From: an uncultured Ruminococcus sp.
GTDB lineage: Bacteria; Bacillota; Clostridia; Oscillospirales; CAG-382
Direction of reading: 5' to 3'
Assembly: GCA_902772845.1 (NCBI GenBank)
Contig: CACYCI010000082.1
Coordinates: 1-34,717 of the forward strand
Length of the DNA stretch: 34,717 nt
Part shown: piece by piece, positions 7,445-16,017 of the stretch
Layout of the letters: the number at the start of each line of letters is the position of its first letter
Numbering within the stretch: position 1 is the first letter of the stretch
Position numbers and translations under genes: made by a program
Notes under the pieces: generated by a model
Told to the model about the DNA's origin: nothing
Databases searched by the model: none
What the model saw: the letters and a program-made list of their open reading frames with translations, nothing else

Positions 7445-7473
7445 CGTTTGTTGTGCATTTTTCACAACAAACG
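7445..7473 (-). terminator. Possible weak terminator or 3' hairpin of the deoB-apgM operon
   Basis: An 11-bp perfect stem (7445-7455 with 7463-7473) encloses the stop codon region of apgM. There is no immediate T run on the minus strand (the next Ts come about nine bases later), so it may stabilise the 3' end rather than terminate. Confidence 0.35.
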
Positions 7474-8691
7474 TTTTGACTCCAGCTCGCCGCTGATGAA
7501 CCGTGACATGAAGTCGCTGCCCACGGGAATGTAAAGTGACGAACGTTCCGCTTCTTTTTCGCTGTAACGCTCAAAACCTGAACGGCGCCTGTCGTCGCTC
7601 GTGAGCACGGCGAACGGTACGGGCTCCGGCGCGTGCGTGCGCAGGCATATTGGCGTGGGGTGGTCCGGGAGCACCGCTATGCGGTAGTTTTCGCCTTTGC
7701 GAGCGAACCAGTCCATAAGAGCGCCGATTATTTTGGAATCTATGTTCTCTATTGCGGCGATCTTGGCGTTGACGTCGCCTTTGTGCCCGCATTCGTCGGG
7801 CGCTTCTATGTGTATGTATACAAGGTCGCTGCCCGATTCGAACGCCTTTATCGCGGCGTTCGCCTTTGCGGAATAATCCGTAACGCAGCCGCCTGTCGCA
7901 CCGGGGACGAACGGAGTTTCCATGCCTGCGCATTTGCCTATGCCTTTTATAAGATCCACCGCGCAGACGACCGTGGCTTTCAGGCCGGTCTTTTCGTAAA
8001 ACGGCGGCAGCGCCGGCTTTTTGCCCGGCGACCAGAACCAAAGCGAATTTGCTTTTCTCAACCCCTTTGCCGCGCGCGCTTTGTTTACGGGATGTTCGTT
8101 GAGTAGCTCGAACGATCTTTCCATAAGATCGCGGTAAAAACCGCAAGCGGGCAGATATTCTTCTATGCATCTGCCCAGTATATCGTGCGGGCGTGCGAAC
8201 GCGTTGAATTCCGGTGCGTCGTCCACTATAAAGCAGTGGCGGTAGCTCACGCCCGTGTGGATCGATGTCCCCGGAGGGCAGAGCTTTGACGCGCATTCTT
8301 CAATAAGGATCCGCGCTTCTTCGGTGGATATCTCTCCCGATGAATGGTCTATCATCGTCTTTTGCGCATACGGTTCGCCAAAGTCAGAAAGGCAAACCAG
8401 GTTGGCGCGTACCGCCGTCTGACCGGAGGTCATGTTAATACCCATGCTCAGCGCTTCCAATGGCGAACGCCCGCGCGAATACACCAGCGGGTCGTAGCCC
8501 ATCACGGCAAGATTCGCGGTGTCGCTTTCGGGGACCATGCCGTCAGGCACCGTTTTCAGCCTGCCCAGCACGCCGTGCGCGGCTATGTAATCCATATTCG
8601 GAGTGTCGGCGGCCTCTATAGGGGTTCTGCCCATAAGGTCGGATATGGGACGGTCAGCCATGCCGTCTGCCAGAACTATAAGGTATTTCAT
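7462..8691 (-). CDS. apgM: 2,3-bisphosphoglycerate-independent phosphoglycerate mutase, archaeal type
   Basis: The enzyme interconverts 3- and 2-phosphoglycerate in glycolysis and gluconeogenesis using two metals and a phosphoserine intermediate. The 409-residue length fits the ApgM branch of the alkaline phosphatase superfamily, shorter than GpmI. Visible motifs are LADGMADRP at residues 7-15, PESDTANLAVMGYDP with nucleophile Ser56, HIEAPDECGHKGD in the last third, and LPDHPTPICLRTHAPEPVPF near the end. It is the last gene of a five-gene operon and starts four bases after the rpiB stop. Some clostridia use it in place of or beside GpmI; members of this family can also be homoserine kinase-like (ThrB2-type), which is a minor alternative. 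Confidence 0.9.
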   Translation of the reverse strand: MKYLIVLADGMADRPISDLMGRTPIEAADTPNMDYIAAHGVLGRLKTVPDGMVPESDTANLAVMGYDPLVYSRGRSPLEALSMGINMTSGQTAVRANLVCLSDFGEPYAQKTMIDHSSGEISTEEARILIEECASKLCPPGTSIHTGVSYRHCFIVDDAPEFNAFARPHDILGRCIEEYLPACGFYRDLMERSFELLNEHPVNKARAAKGLRKANSLWFWSPGKKPALPPFYEKTGLKATVVCAVDLIKGIGKCAGMETPFVPGATGGCVTDYSAKANAAIKAFESGSDLVYIHIEAPDECGHKGDVNAKIAAIENIDSKIIGALMDWFARKGENYRIAVLPDHPTPICLRTHAPEPVPFAVLTSDDRRRSGFERYSEKEAERSSLYIPVGSDFMSRFISGELESKRLL

Positions 8692-8695
8692 TTAT

Positions 8696-9124
8696 TCAGT
8701 CCTCAAATTCGTTCACGCGACGTGCGTGCCTTCCGCCTTCAAAGCCGGTGGAAAGAAATACTCGCGCGCATTCCAGCGCGTTATCCGCTTCTACCGCGGT
8801 CTGCCCGAAACAGATCACGTTAGCGTCGTTGTGGCGGCGGCAGAATTCCGCACCGTGCAGTTCGTGTATCAGAGCCGCGCGGCATCCGCGCACTTTGTTT
8901 GCGGCTATGCTCATGCCTATTCCGCTGGTGCAGACAAGCACTCCGCGTTCGCATTCGCCTTCCGCTACCGCGCGCGCCACTTTGCGGGCGAATATCGGGT
9001 AATCGCACGAATCCTTTGTAAACGTGCCCATATCTACTGTTTCGTGGCCTTCTTTGCCCAGCTCTTCCATAAGGAAATTCTTAAGCTCAAGTCCGCCGTG
9101 ATCGCACCCGAACGCTATTTTCAT
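8696..9124 (-). CDS. rpiB: Ribose 5-phosphate isomerase B
   Basis: RpiB interconverts ribose-5-phosphate and ribulose-5-phosphate (or allose analogues) in the pentose phosphate pathway. The 142-residue protein carries GCDHGG at residues 6-11, the catalytic Cys65 in VLVCTSGIGMSIAANK, and NVICFGQTAV further on. I chose the ATG at 9124, which overlaps the tsaB stop in ATGA; GAAAGGAA lies upstream at suitable distance. A longer open frame upstream in the same phase is only a shadow of tsaB. The position next to deoB-linked genes suggests coordinated handling of ribose phosphates from nucleoside breakdown. Confidence 0.93.
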   Translation of the reverse strand: MKIAFGCDHGGLELKNFLMEELGKEGHETVDMGTFTKDSCDYPIFARKVARAVAEGECERGVLVCTSGIGMSIAANKVRGCRAALIHELHGAEFCRRHNDANVICFGQTAVEADNALECARVFLSTGFEGGRHARRVNEFED

Positions 9125-9810
9125 AATTTTTCGTTCCTTTCTCTTTCCGCCTGCGAAGCGCGCAGATATACCGGGCGCAGCTCGGCGTGCGTGACGCATT
9201 CGCCGGCGATATATTTTTCCAGCCCCGCCGCGCAGACCGATAAGGCGTTCTGGTCTTCCGCGCACAGAGGCGGCATTATTATTTTTTTATTTCCGCCGCA
9301 TTTGGAATAAAACAGGCGGGCGCCGTCGCCGCAAAGCATCGCTTCCGGCGCGCTTTCAAGCTCGGCGAGTATTTCTTCAAAAGCTATGCACCTGTCCGGG
9401 CAAAGACGCTTTCCGTCCTTGAACAGCGCGTTGTAAAACTGGCTGCGGCGCGCGTCCATGACGGGGCATACCACTCCGCGGAATCCGGCGCAGTTTTTGG
9501 CCAGGGCTTCCAGCGTGGAAACGCCCGCGCAAGGGATCCCTTGCGCGTAAGCGAAACCTTTCGCCGTGGCTACTCCTATGCGCACGCCGGTGAAAGACCC
9601 CGGCCCGACCGAGACCGATACGAGCCCTATGTCTTTGGGCGAAACGCCAAGCTCTTTCAGCACGCCGTCTATAAGCGGCAGCAGCGATTCGGAATGAGTC
9701 AGCCCGTTTTTGAGCGAAAAGTGCGCATGTTCGGTGATAACGCCGTTTTCGGCGCGGCAGACCGCGGCGGTCGCCGTGACTGCGGTGGTGTCTAATCCGA
9801 GAATATACAT
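9121..9810 (-). CDS. tsaB: tRNA threonylcarbamoyladenosine biosynthesis protein TsaB
   Basis: TsaB is the ASKHA-fold partner of TsaD and TsaE in making t6A37, an essential tRNA modification. The 229-residue protein starts with YILGLDTTAVTATAAV and has the hallmark VGPGSFTGVRIGVATAKGFA around residues 69-88. It lacks the metal-binding histidines of TsaD, as expected for TsaB. The start lies four bases after the tsaE stop and the end overlaps rpiB by four bases. rimI and tsaD, often found next in Bacillota, are not in the window; rpiB and apgM follow instead. Confidence 0.93.
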   Translation of the reverse strand: MYILGLDTTAVTATAAVCRAENGVITEHAHFSLKNGLTHSESLLPLIDGVLKELGVSPKDIGLVSVSVGPGSFTGVRIGVATAKGFAYAQGIPCAGVSTLEALAKNCAGFRGVVCPVMDARRSQFYNALFKDGKRLCPDRCIAFEEILAELESAPEAMLCGDGARLFYSKCGGNKKIIMPPLCAEDQNALSVCAAGLEKYIAGECVTHAELRPVYLRASQAERERNEKL

Positions 9811-9814
9811 ATCA

Positions 9815-10246
9815 TCAGTCCTTGTATTCTACTGTTATCGTCCTTTCGTTTTCGCCGGTCGCCTCTATTTTTACAAAGAGCGATTCGGGCGGAAAGCATT
9901 CGGCGAAAAGGTCGCTCCATTCCGCCACTATAACGCCGCGCCGCTCTTCGTAATCGTAAAAGCCGGTGGAATACAGGTCGTCGGCGGAGCGTATGCGGTA
10001 CAGGTCGAAATGGAAAACGTTTTTATTCTTGCCCAGATATTCGTTCACTATTGCAAAGGTCGGCGAATGGACCAGTTCAAGGCATTCCGGGCAAAGCGCC
10101 TTGACTATGCCTGCGGTGAATACCGTTTTGCCCGCGCCGAGATCGCCGGTAAGGCAAACGTAGCGGCGCTTTTCCGCCAGCGGAGCCAGCGCAAGCGCCG
10201 CCGCCTGCGTTTCTTCGGGCGAATGCGATACAGTTATTGTCTTCAT
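9815..10246 (-). CDS. tsaE: tRNA threonylcarbamoyladenosine biosynthesis ATPase TsaE
   Basis: TsaE is a small P-loop ATPase that recycles the TsaBD complex during t6A formation. The Walker A motif GDLGAGKT is at residues 34-41, and the family blocks LVHSPTFAIVNEYLG, FHFDLYRI and VIVAEWSDLF follow in order. The 143-residue length is normal. The ATG at 10246 overlaps the deoB stop in ATGA; the same frame is open further upstream but that part is antisense-like sequence within deoB. It sits directly before tsaB, its functional partner. Confidence 0.94.
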   Translation of the reverse strand: MKTITVSHSPEETQAAALALAPLAEKRRYVCLTGDLGAGKTVFTAGIVKALCPECLELVHSPTFAIVNEYLGKNKNVFHFDLYRIRSADDLYSTGFYDYEERRGVIVAEWSDLFAECFPPESLFVKIEATGENERTITVEYKD

Positions 10247-11433
10247 TTTTTCGATTCTCCGGGGAACAGTTTGTTTATGAACGATCTGCCGTTTGCGGGG
10301 CGCGCCGCGCCGAGATAATCGCACACCGTGCAGCCGATATCCGAATAAGTGGACCTTCTGCCCAAAAAGCCGGGCTTTACGCGTTTGCCGAAACAGATAA
10401 TGGGTATATATTCGCGCGAATGATCGGTGGAAGGCGTGGAAGGGTCGCAGCCGTGGTCGGCGGTGACTATATACAGGTCGTCTTCACGCATGGCGGCAAA
10501 GACGTCGTCCAGCGCACAGTCGAATTCGGTCATGGCGGCGGCGTAGCCGTCAACGTCGTTGCGGTGGCCGTAAAGCTGATCGAAATCCACCAGATTCACA
10601 AAGCAAAGCCCGTTGAAATCCTGCTTCTGGATCTTTTTGATGAATTCGATCCCTTCGGTATTGCCGGAGGTGTGGTGCGATTCGGTGATCCCTCTGCCGC
10701 TGAAAACGTTTTCTATTTTGCCTACGCTTATCACATCCATGCCGGCGGAGCTGACAAGGTCGAGTATCGTGTCGGTCTTAGGAGTAAGCGAATAGTCGCG
10801 ACGGTCAGTTGTGCGGTAGAACTTGCCGGGCTCGCCTGCGAACGGACGCGCGATCACACGCGCTACTCCGTGCTTGCCTTTAAGCAGGGCGCGGGCTTTT
10901 TCGCACATCGCGTAAAGTTCGGGGACAGAGTAAACGTCGTTGTGGCAGGCGATCTGGAACACGCTGTCGGCGGAGGTGTACACGATCGGATACCCGGTGC
11001 GCATGTGTTCTTCGCCGTAGTCCTTTATGACTTCCGTGCCGGAATACGGCTTGTTGCAAAGCGTTCCGGTGCCTATGGCCTTTTCAAAGGCGCGTATGAC
11101 TTCCTCCGGGAAACCTTCCGGATAAACGGGGAAAGCGCGCCGCGTGCGCACGCCTGCGATCTCCCAATGGCCTACTATGGTATCTTTGCCGGCGGAACGT
11201 TCGGCGGCGTAGCCGTAGGCGCCGCAGGGCGAACCGACAGCTCTGCCGCAGGCGGCGAGCGTAGGCAGGTCAAAAATTCCCAGCCGGGTCAGGTTGGGGA
11301 TATCTAACTTTGCGCTTCCGGTAAGCGATAAAAAAGTATTGGAACCGACGTCGCCGTAGTCCGCCGCGTCGGGCAGCTCGCCTACGCCGGCGCTGTCTAA
11401 AACTATAAGGAAAACGCGTTTTTTGCTTTTCAT
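10243..11433 (-). CDS. deoB: Phosphopentomutase
   Basis: DeoB interconverts (deoxy)ribose-1-phosphate and -5-phosphate, feeding nucleoside-derived sugars to central metabolism. The 396-residue enzyme shows the Mn-binding alkaline-phosphatase-superfamily motifs: IVLDSAGVGELPDAADYGD at the N-terminus, KDTIVGHWEIAGV with the activated Thr, LVDFDQLYGHRNDVDGY, and VTADHGCDPSTPSTDHSRE at the C-terminal side. TGGAG is 7 bases upstream of the ATG at 11433. It heads the operon deoB-tsaE-tsaB-rpiB-apgM behind a good promoter. With RpiB and ApgM the operon contains three sugar phosphate isomerase/mutase steps. Confidence 0.95.
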   Translation of the reverse strand: MKSKKRVFLIVLDSAGVGELPDAADYGDVGSNTFLSLTGSAKLDIPNLTRLGIFDLPTLAACGRAVGSPCGAYGYAAERSAGKDTIVGHWEIAGVRTRRAFPVYPEGFPEEVIRAFEKAIGTGTLCNKPYSGTEVIKDYGEEHMRTGYPIVYTSADSVFQIACHNDVYSVPELYAMCEKARALLKGKHGVARVIARPFAGEPGKFYRTTDRRDYSLTPKTDTILDLVSSAGMDVISVGKIENVFSGRGITESHHTSGNTEGIEFIKKIQKQDFNGLCFVNLVDFDQLYGHRNDVDGYAAAMTEFDCALDDVFAAMREDDLYIVTADHGCDPSTPSTDHSREYIPIICFGKRVKPGFLGRRSTYSDIGCTVCDYLGAARPANGRSFINKLFPGESKK

Positions 11434-11468
11434 ATAACGCTCCAGTAAACTTGTATAATGTTTTAATA

Positions 11469-11497
11469 AGTATACCACCGCGCCCCGAAAATAACAA
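11469..11497 (-). promoter_or_regulatory. Promoter of the deoB-tsaE-tsaB-rpiB-apgM operon
   Basis: On the minus strand TTGTTA (11497-11492), 17 bases, TATACT (11474-11469), 36 bases before the deoB start. No obvious DeoR-type operator is visible. Confidence 0.8.
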
Positions 11498-11498
11498 G

Positions 11499-11526
11499 TC
11501 TTTTTTTGTTAATTAACTCATAAAAT
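11499..11526 (+). promoter_or_regulatory. Possible sporulation sigma-E-like promoter for spoVB-spoIIIA
   Basis: CATAAAAT at 11519-11526 fits the -10 pattern CATAnnnT used by mother-cell sigma-E, and TCTTTTT at 11499-11505 is a partial match to its -35 with a 13-base spacer. No convincing vegetative promoter is visible in this gap. The assignment leans on the known sigma-E control of spoIIIA in Bacillus. Confidence 0.3.
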
Positions 11527-11557
11527 AGCAAAAGAAAGCAACGGGGAGGGCGCGCAG

Positions 11558-13036
11558 ATGGAAAAGAGGAAAATGCTGTTCGGAGCCGCGCTTATAAGCG
11601 CGTTCTCTTTCGGCTGCAAGGGGTTGGGCATGCTTTTCCGGCTGTATCTGACGTCGCGCATGGGCGCGGAGGGAATAGGGCTTTATCAGCTCATAATGTC
11701 GGTATATGCGCTCTTTACGTCGCTGGCCTCGGCGGGGTTCACGGTGTGCGTTTCGCGCCTTGCGGCGGAAGACTGGCAGATACGCGGCCGCGGCGGGGCG
11801 GTTTCGACTACGCGCACCGCCATGCGGATAGCGCTGCTGTCCGGGCTGTTTTCCGCGTTCTTGCTGCTTGCGCTTTCGTTCCCCATATCCGCGTCGGTCG
11901 CCGGCGAAGGGAAGACGCTCCACGCGCTGCGCATACTCGCGTTTTCCATGCCGTTCATATCGCTTTCTTCGTGCCTGAAAGGGTATTTCATGGCGTCGCG
12001 CCTGGCGGCGGTCCCGGCTTCGGCGCAGCTTTTCGAAGAGCTGTGCAAAATAAGCATAATATTTTTCGTGCTCACGTTCGCGCTCGGCGGGACTACCGAT
12101 AACGGCGTGCTCTGCGCCGGTATCGCTTTCGGGCTTTCCGCTGGCGAAATGCTTTCGTTCGCTTACCTAAGGGCGTTTTTTCGCCCAGGCAAAACGCACA
12201 CCGCCGTTCAAAGCGTTTCCGGGCGCATATTGGGGACGCTTTTTCCGCTTGCGGCGGCAAACTGGCTCACTTCCGCGCTCCATGCCGCAGAAAACGTACT
12301 TATCCCGTTTTGCTTTTCGCTCTATTCAAATTCCGGGAACGCGCTTGCCGAATTCGGCGTCATACGCGGAATGGCTATACCGGTGCTGTTTTTTCCGTTC
12401 GCTTTCGTTTCGGCTTTCATAAGTATGCTCACACCCGAAATATCACGCCTCAACGCGGCGGATATCCCTGCGCGTGACGCCGCCGTCGGACGTGCGCTTC
12501 GGCTTACGTCGGTCGTCAGTGTGGCTGCCGGCGCGCTGATGTTCTTTTACGCAAAAGAAATAAGCGTATGCTTTTACCGCACCGGACAGGCGGCTCACGC
12601 CGTAAGGATGCTTTCCGCGGTAACGCCTTTTATGTATATAGAAACGGTGTCGGACGGTCTGCTCAAAAGCATAGGCGAGCAGAATTTCTGCATGCGCGTG
12701 ACCGTGGTCAACTGTGCGTTTCGCGTTGCCGCGGTGTTTGCGTTCATTCCGTTCACCGGCGCGGAAGGGTATCTGTGGCTGCTTGCCGTTTCCAATACGT
12801 TTTCGTGCCTTATGTGCGCCGGCAGGCTCATGCGGATCTGCCGCGTGCGCGGTCTGCTGACCCATTTCGTCTTTCCGTTGGCGGCCTCCGCCGTTTCCGG
12901 GGCGCTTTCGCTTTTCGTCTGCCGCACGTCCGCAACAGTAGCGCGGCTTTGCGCGGGCGCAAGCGTGATGCTGGCGGCGTTCCTGCTGATATGTCTTCCC
13001 GTTCTGATTAAAAATGCCCATAGAAAACCTGTATAA
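11558..13036 (+). CDS. spoVB: SpoVB/MurJ-like polysaccharide flippase (MOP superfamily)
   Basis: A 492-residue integral membrane protein with about 12-14 hydrophobic segments. It opens with GAALISAFSFGCKGLGMLFR and LTSRMGAEGIGLYQLIMSVY, the signature of SpoVB-type flippases that move lipid-linked cell wall precursors across the membrane. In Bacillus SpoVB acts in spore cortex synthesis. GGGAGG at 11544-11549 is a strong ribosome binding site for the ATG at 11558. Its 3' end overlaps spoIIIAA by 23 bases, tying it to the sporulation operon and supporting the sporulation branch rather than vegetative MurJ. Symbol is by family and context; paralogues are common. Confidence 0.82.
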   Translation: MEKRKMLFGAALISAFSFGCKGLGMLFRLYLTSRMGAEGIGLYQLIMSVYALFTSLASAGFTVCVSRLAAEDWQIRGRGGAVSTTRTAMRIALLSGLFSAFLLLALSFPISASVAGEGKTLHALRILAFSMPFISLSSCLKGYFMASRLAAVPASAQLFEELCKISIIFFVLTFALGGTTDNGVLCAGIAFGLSAGEMLSFAYLRAFFRPGKTHTAVQSVSGRILGTLFPLAAANWLTSALHAAENVLIPFCFSLYSNSGNALAEFGVIRGMAIPVLFFPFAFVSAFISMLTPEISRLNAADIPARDAAVGRALRLTSVVSVAAGALMFFYAKEISVCFYRTGQAAHAVRMLSAVTPFMYIETVSDGLLKSIGEQNFCMRVTVVNCAFRVAAVFAFIPFTGAEGYLWLLAVSNTFSCLMCAGRLMRICRVRGLLTHFVFPLAASAVSGALSLFVCRTSATVARLCAGASVMLAAFLLICLPVLIKNAHRKPV

Positions 13037-13895
13037 ATATCTTCCGGAGCGAATATATCTGCTAATGATAAAGCTTTCGCCGCAGTTCGTTTCCACGGTC
13101 GACGAGATCCGGCTTCGCGCCTGCCGACCGATGTCGCTTACTGCGTCGGGGAAAAACGTGTTCATCAACGCTCAAAGCCGTATATGCGCTCAGCCCGACG
13201 CGGTGTGCGCTACCGAAAACGAGCTGCGCGAATGCGTTGCGCGCCTCACGCGGTCTTCGGTGTACGCGTACGAAGAAAGCATCACCCACGGATTCATCCC
13301 TTTGCCGGACGGCTCGCGCGCGGGGGTCTGCGGCGAGACAGTCTTCGCCGGAGGCGAGATAAGGAGCGTTAAGAGCATAGATTCCGTGGCGTTGCGCGTC
13401 AGCAGATTCGTTCCGGACGCCGCCGCGGCGCTCTGCGCGGCGCTGAAGAGCCGCCTTTGCGGAACGCTCGTGTATTCACCGCCGGGCGGCGGCAAGACCA
13501 CTTTCCTGCGTTCGGCGGCGTATTTGCTTTCCACGGGCAGGAACGCGCTGCGCGTGGGGATCGCCGACGAAAGGCGCGAGCTTTTCGTGCCCGAAATGCG
13601 CGGAGGCATGATAGATACTGTCGCGGGCTGCCCCAAAGCGCAGGCGGTCGAACTGCTTACACGGACCATGTCGCCGCAGGTCATAGTCTGCGACGAGATC
13701 GGCGCGGCGGGCGCGGAAGAGCTCCTGGCGGCGCAGAACAGCGGCGTGTGTCTTATCGCTTCGTGCCACGGGGCGAGCCGCGAAGAGATAATGCGCCGCC
13801 CGCAGATATCCATGCTTGTAAAAAACGGAGTCTTTGTTCAAAGCGTAAAGCTGTGCCGCGGCAACGCTTTGGGGAGTGAGATAATACCTATATGA
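13014..13895 (+). CDS. spoIIIAA: Stage III sporulation protein AA (ATPase)
   Basis: SpoIIIAA is a secretion-type AAA ATPase at the mother-cell face of the SpoIIIA-SpoIIQ channel that sustains the forespore. The 293-residue protein has the conserved N-terminal VDEIRLRACRPM (29-40), Walker A PPGGGKTT (156-163) and Walker B VIVCDEIG (223-230). The start ATG at 13014 gives the family N-terminus (short helix, LP, then EIRLR), though no strong ribosome binding site is visible and the gene lies 23 bases inside spoVB, suggesting coupled translation. Its stop overlaps spoIIIAB in ATGA. Confidence 0.94.
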   Translation: MPIENLYKYLPERIYLLMIKLSPQFVSTVDEIRLRACRPMSLTASGKNVFINAQSRICAQPDAVCATENELRECVARLTRSSVYAYEESITHGFIPLPDGSRAGVCGETVFAGGEIRSVKSIDSVALRVSRFVPDAAAALCAALKSRLCGTLVYSPPGGGKTTFLRSAAYLLSTGRNALRVGIADERRELFVPEMRGGMIDTVAGCPKAQAVELLTRTMSPQVIVCDEIGAAGAEELLAAQNSGVCLIASCHGASREEIMRRPQISMLVKNGVFVQSVKLCRGNALGSEIIPI

Positions 13896-14374
13896 AACTG
13901 TTTGCTGCGGCGGTGATCGTGGCCGCCGGGTATCTTTTGGGCGGCGCCGCCGCGGAAACGCGCCGCCGCGCGTACCTTCAGGCGCGCGGTGTGCTTCGGC
14001 TGCTGTATTCGCTGCGCACCGGGATCGATTATACTCGCGCCGATCTTTTTTCGGTGTTCGCGCAGTTTTCCGATCCTGCGCTGGAAGAATGCGGCTTTCT
14101 CGGCGAGCTTATGCAGGACGTCGACGCCGGCAGAGGGTGGGAACGCGCCTGCGGTCGCCTTTCGCCCCAAACTCCCATGCTTGCCGAAATACGTTCGCTC
14201 GGTGCCGGACTCGGGATGAGCGACGCCGAAACGCAGATCGCGCTCTTGTCAAAGCTCGCTTCCCGGCTGGAAGAGAGTGTGGAAGAGACCAGGCGCGAGC
14301 TTTCGGCAAAGGCGTCCAGCTACCGTTTGCTCGGCGCGCTTGCGGGATGTATGGCGGCGGTCATCATCTACTGA
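13892..14374 (+). CDS. spoIIIAB: Stage III sporulation protein AB
   Basis: SpoIIIAB resembles the GspF inner-membrane platform of type II secretion and is needed for the mother cell-forespore channel. The 160-residue protein has an N-terminal membrane segment (AAAVIVAAGYLLGGA), a helical middle with LLYSLRTGIDYTRADL, and a C-terminal hydrophobic segment ending in GALAGCMAAVIIY. The ATG overlaps the spoIIIAA stop by four bases. Length and position match the family. Confidence 0.9.
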   Translation: MKLFAAAVIVAAGYLLGGAAAETRRRAYLQARGVLRLLYSLRTGIDYTRADLFSVFAQFSDPALEECGFLGELMQDVDAGRGWERACGRLSPQTPMLAEIRSLGAGLGMSDAETQIALLSKLASRLEESVEETRRELSAKASSYRLLGALAGCMAAVIIY

Positions 14375-14387
14375 AGAAAGGGAAAGA

Positions 14388-14582
14388 ATGAATATTTCAC
14401 TTATCCTAAAAATAGCCGGCGTGGGGCTTACCGTGGCGGTGGCGTGTCAGATATTGCAGCGCTCGGGACGCGATGAGCAGGCGACTTTCGTTTCCGTTGC
14501 GGGCGTTATAATAGTAATGCTCATGCTCGTGGGCGAAATAAGCAAGCTGTTTTCCACGCTGCGCAGCGTTTTCGGGTTGTGA
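14388..14582 (+). CDS. spoIIIAC: Stage III sporulation protein AC
   Basis: A 64-residue double-spanning membrane protein with the family pattern ILKIAGVGLTVAVACQILQR, then a polar turn with GRDEQATF, and a second hydrophobic stretch containing VIIVMLMLV. The ATG at 14388 follows GAAAGGGAAAGA; the frame is open further upstream but that section lies inside spoIIIAB. It ends in GTGA shared with spoIIIAD. SpoIIIAC and AD together resemble small export-channel subunits. Confidence 0.92.
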   Translation: MNISLILKIAGVGLTVAVACQILQRSGRDEQATFVSVAGVIIVMLMLVGEISKLFSTLRSVFGL

Positions 14583-14959
14583 ACGTGTTTGCGGTCTGCG
14601 GTTTCGGGGTGTGCGCGGCGTGCGCGGTCTTTATTATAAGGAACACCGAAAACCGTTTTGCTTCGCTTGCGGCCGCGGCGGCAGGGACCGTGCTGCTCGT
14701 ATACATAGTTTCTCAGTTTGCGCCGGTGCTGGATTTTGCGCGCGAGCTGACGCTGCAAAGCGGCGTGCCGCAGTATTTTTCGTTAATGATCAAATCGCTC
14801 GGCGTGGCGCTGATCTGCCGCGTATCCGGCGAGATATGCCGCGACATGGGCGAAAACTCCATAGGCGCAAAAATCGAACTCGCAGGTAAAGCGGCTATAC
14901 TGGCGCTTTCACTGCCTGTGCTCAAAAGGATATTCGAATTCATAAAGGAGCTAATTTGA
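14579..14959 (+). CDS. spoIIIAD: Stage III sporulation protein AD
   Basis: The 126-residue membrane protein has three to four hydrophobic helices and the conserved section LMIKSLGVALICRVSGEICR followed by DMGENSIGAKIELAGKAAIL, characteristic of SpoIIIAD. It begins with GTG, overlapping the spoIIIAC stop by four bases, and its own TGA overlaps the TTG start of spoIIIAE. It would be co-translated with AC as part of the SpoIIIA channel. Confidence 0.93.
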   Translation: MNVFAVCGFGVCAACAVFIIRNTENRFASLAAAAAGTVLLVYIVSQFAPVLDFARELTLQSGVPQYFSLMIKSLGVALICRVSGEICRDMGENSIGAKIELAGKAAILALSLPVLKRIFEFIKELI

Positions 14960-16017
14960 AAAACTTAGTCTGCGCCTGCCTTGCGCTGGCGTGCGTCTGC
15001 GCTTTTGCGTTCAACGCATATTGCTATGATGATCAGGCCGCGGAAGCCGTGGCGGAAGGTACCGGCGCGCGCGAGATCACCGAAGGCAAATACGCCGTTA
15101 CCGAAAAGGGAGTTTTCGACATACTCGCCGGGGCGGTCAGATCAGCTTACAAAAACCTGCTGCGCTTTTTCTGTTCGCTGCTTGCTTCCGTTCTGCTTGC
15201 GTCGCTCCTTTCCGCGCTTGGCGGCGGCAGTACGCTCGGCTCGGTATACTCGCTGGTTTCGGTCATTGCGGTTTCGGGCACGGCGTTTTCGTTTTTGCAG
15301 CCGCTGTTCGCGTTCGCAGCCGAAACGCTCGGCTCGCTTTGCGAATATATGTCTGCTCTGATCCCCGTTACGGCGGCGCTTGCCGCCGCGGGCGGAAGGA
15401 CTTTTTCGGGTGTGGCGTCTTCTTCGGCGCTGCTGGTGTTCCTCACAGTTGCCCAAAGGTTCGCGGGCGCGTTCATGTTCCCGCTGCTCAAGACCGGGTT
15501 CGCCGTTTCGGTAGCGGGCGCGTTGCCGGGAAGCGTGGACCTGCGTCCCGCGGCGGGGTTTTTAAAAAGCGTGTTTTCGTTTTTGCTCACGCTCACTTTC
15601 ACGCTGTTCGGCGCGGTGATGTATTTTCAGACTGTCATCGGTGCAGCGGCGGACAGCTGCGCGTTCCGCACCGTAAGATTCGCCGCCGGCGCTTTCATAC
15701 CCGTGATCGGTTCTATGATCGGCGACGCTGCGCGTACGGTTACGACCGCCGTGGGCACAGTAAAAGCCGCTGTCGGCGGCGCGGGAGTCGCAGCTGTGCT
15801 TTCGCTCACGCTGCCCGCGGTGGTGATGACCGTTATGTACAAGCTTTGCGTGCTTGCGGCGGCGGCGACTGCGCGTATGCTGGGGCTGGAAAAGGAATCG
15901 GGTATGCTTTACGATATCAACGGATTTTTGGGACTTTTGCTTTCCGTGCTCGTCGGGGTGGGGACCATGTTCGTGATCGCGGTCGCGCTGTTCATAAGGA
16001 TAGGTGCCGGAGAATGA
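14956..16017 (+). CDS. spoIIIAE: Stage III sporulation protein AE
   Basis: SpoIIIAE is the large polytopic membrane subunit of the SpoIIIA complex. The 353-residue protein has an N-terminal signal-like segment (VCACLALACVCAFAFNAYCY), an extracytoplasmic stretch, and about seven further hydrophobic helices, with the conserved ETLGSLCEYMSALIPVTAAL region. It starts at TTG (14956) supported by AAGGAG six bases upstream (14944-14949), overlapping the spoIIIAD stop. The stop overlaps the spoIIIAF ATG. Length is slightly under the Bacillus protein, consistent with a clostridial member. Confidence 0.93.
   Translation: MKNLVCACLALACVCAFAFNAYCYDDQAAEAVAEGTGAREITEGKYAVTEKGVFDILAGAVRSAYKNLLRFFCSLLASVLLASLLSALGGGSTLGSVYSLVSVIAVSGTAFSFLQPLFAFAAETLGSLCEYMSALIPVTAALAAAGGRTFSGVASSSALLVFLTVAQRFAGAFMFPLLKTGFAVSVAGALPGSVDLRPAAGFLKSVFSFLLTLTFTLFGAVMYFQTVIGAAADSCAFRTVRFAAGAFIPVIGSMIGDAARTVTTAVGTVKAAVGGAGVAAVLSLTLPAVVMTVMYKLCVLAAAATARMLGLEKESGMLYDINGFLGLLLSVLVGVGTMFVIAVALFIRIGAGE

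Noticed and set aside
7256..7461. Riboswitch in the 100-base leader of the OppA-like gene
   Set aside because: No conserved aptamer elements or terminator/antiterminator pair could be recognised.
15339..16013. Upstream extension of the spoIIIAF frame
   Set aside because: The Arg/Cys-rich translation is out-of-frame spoIIIAE; the ATG at 16014 gives the family N-terminus and the usual ATGA overlap.
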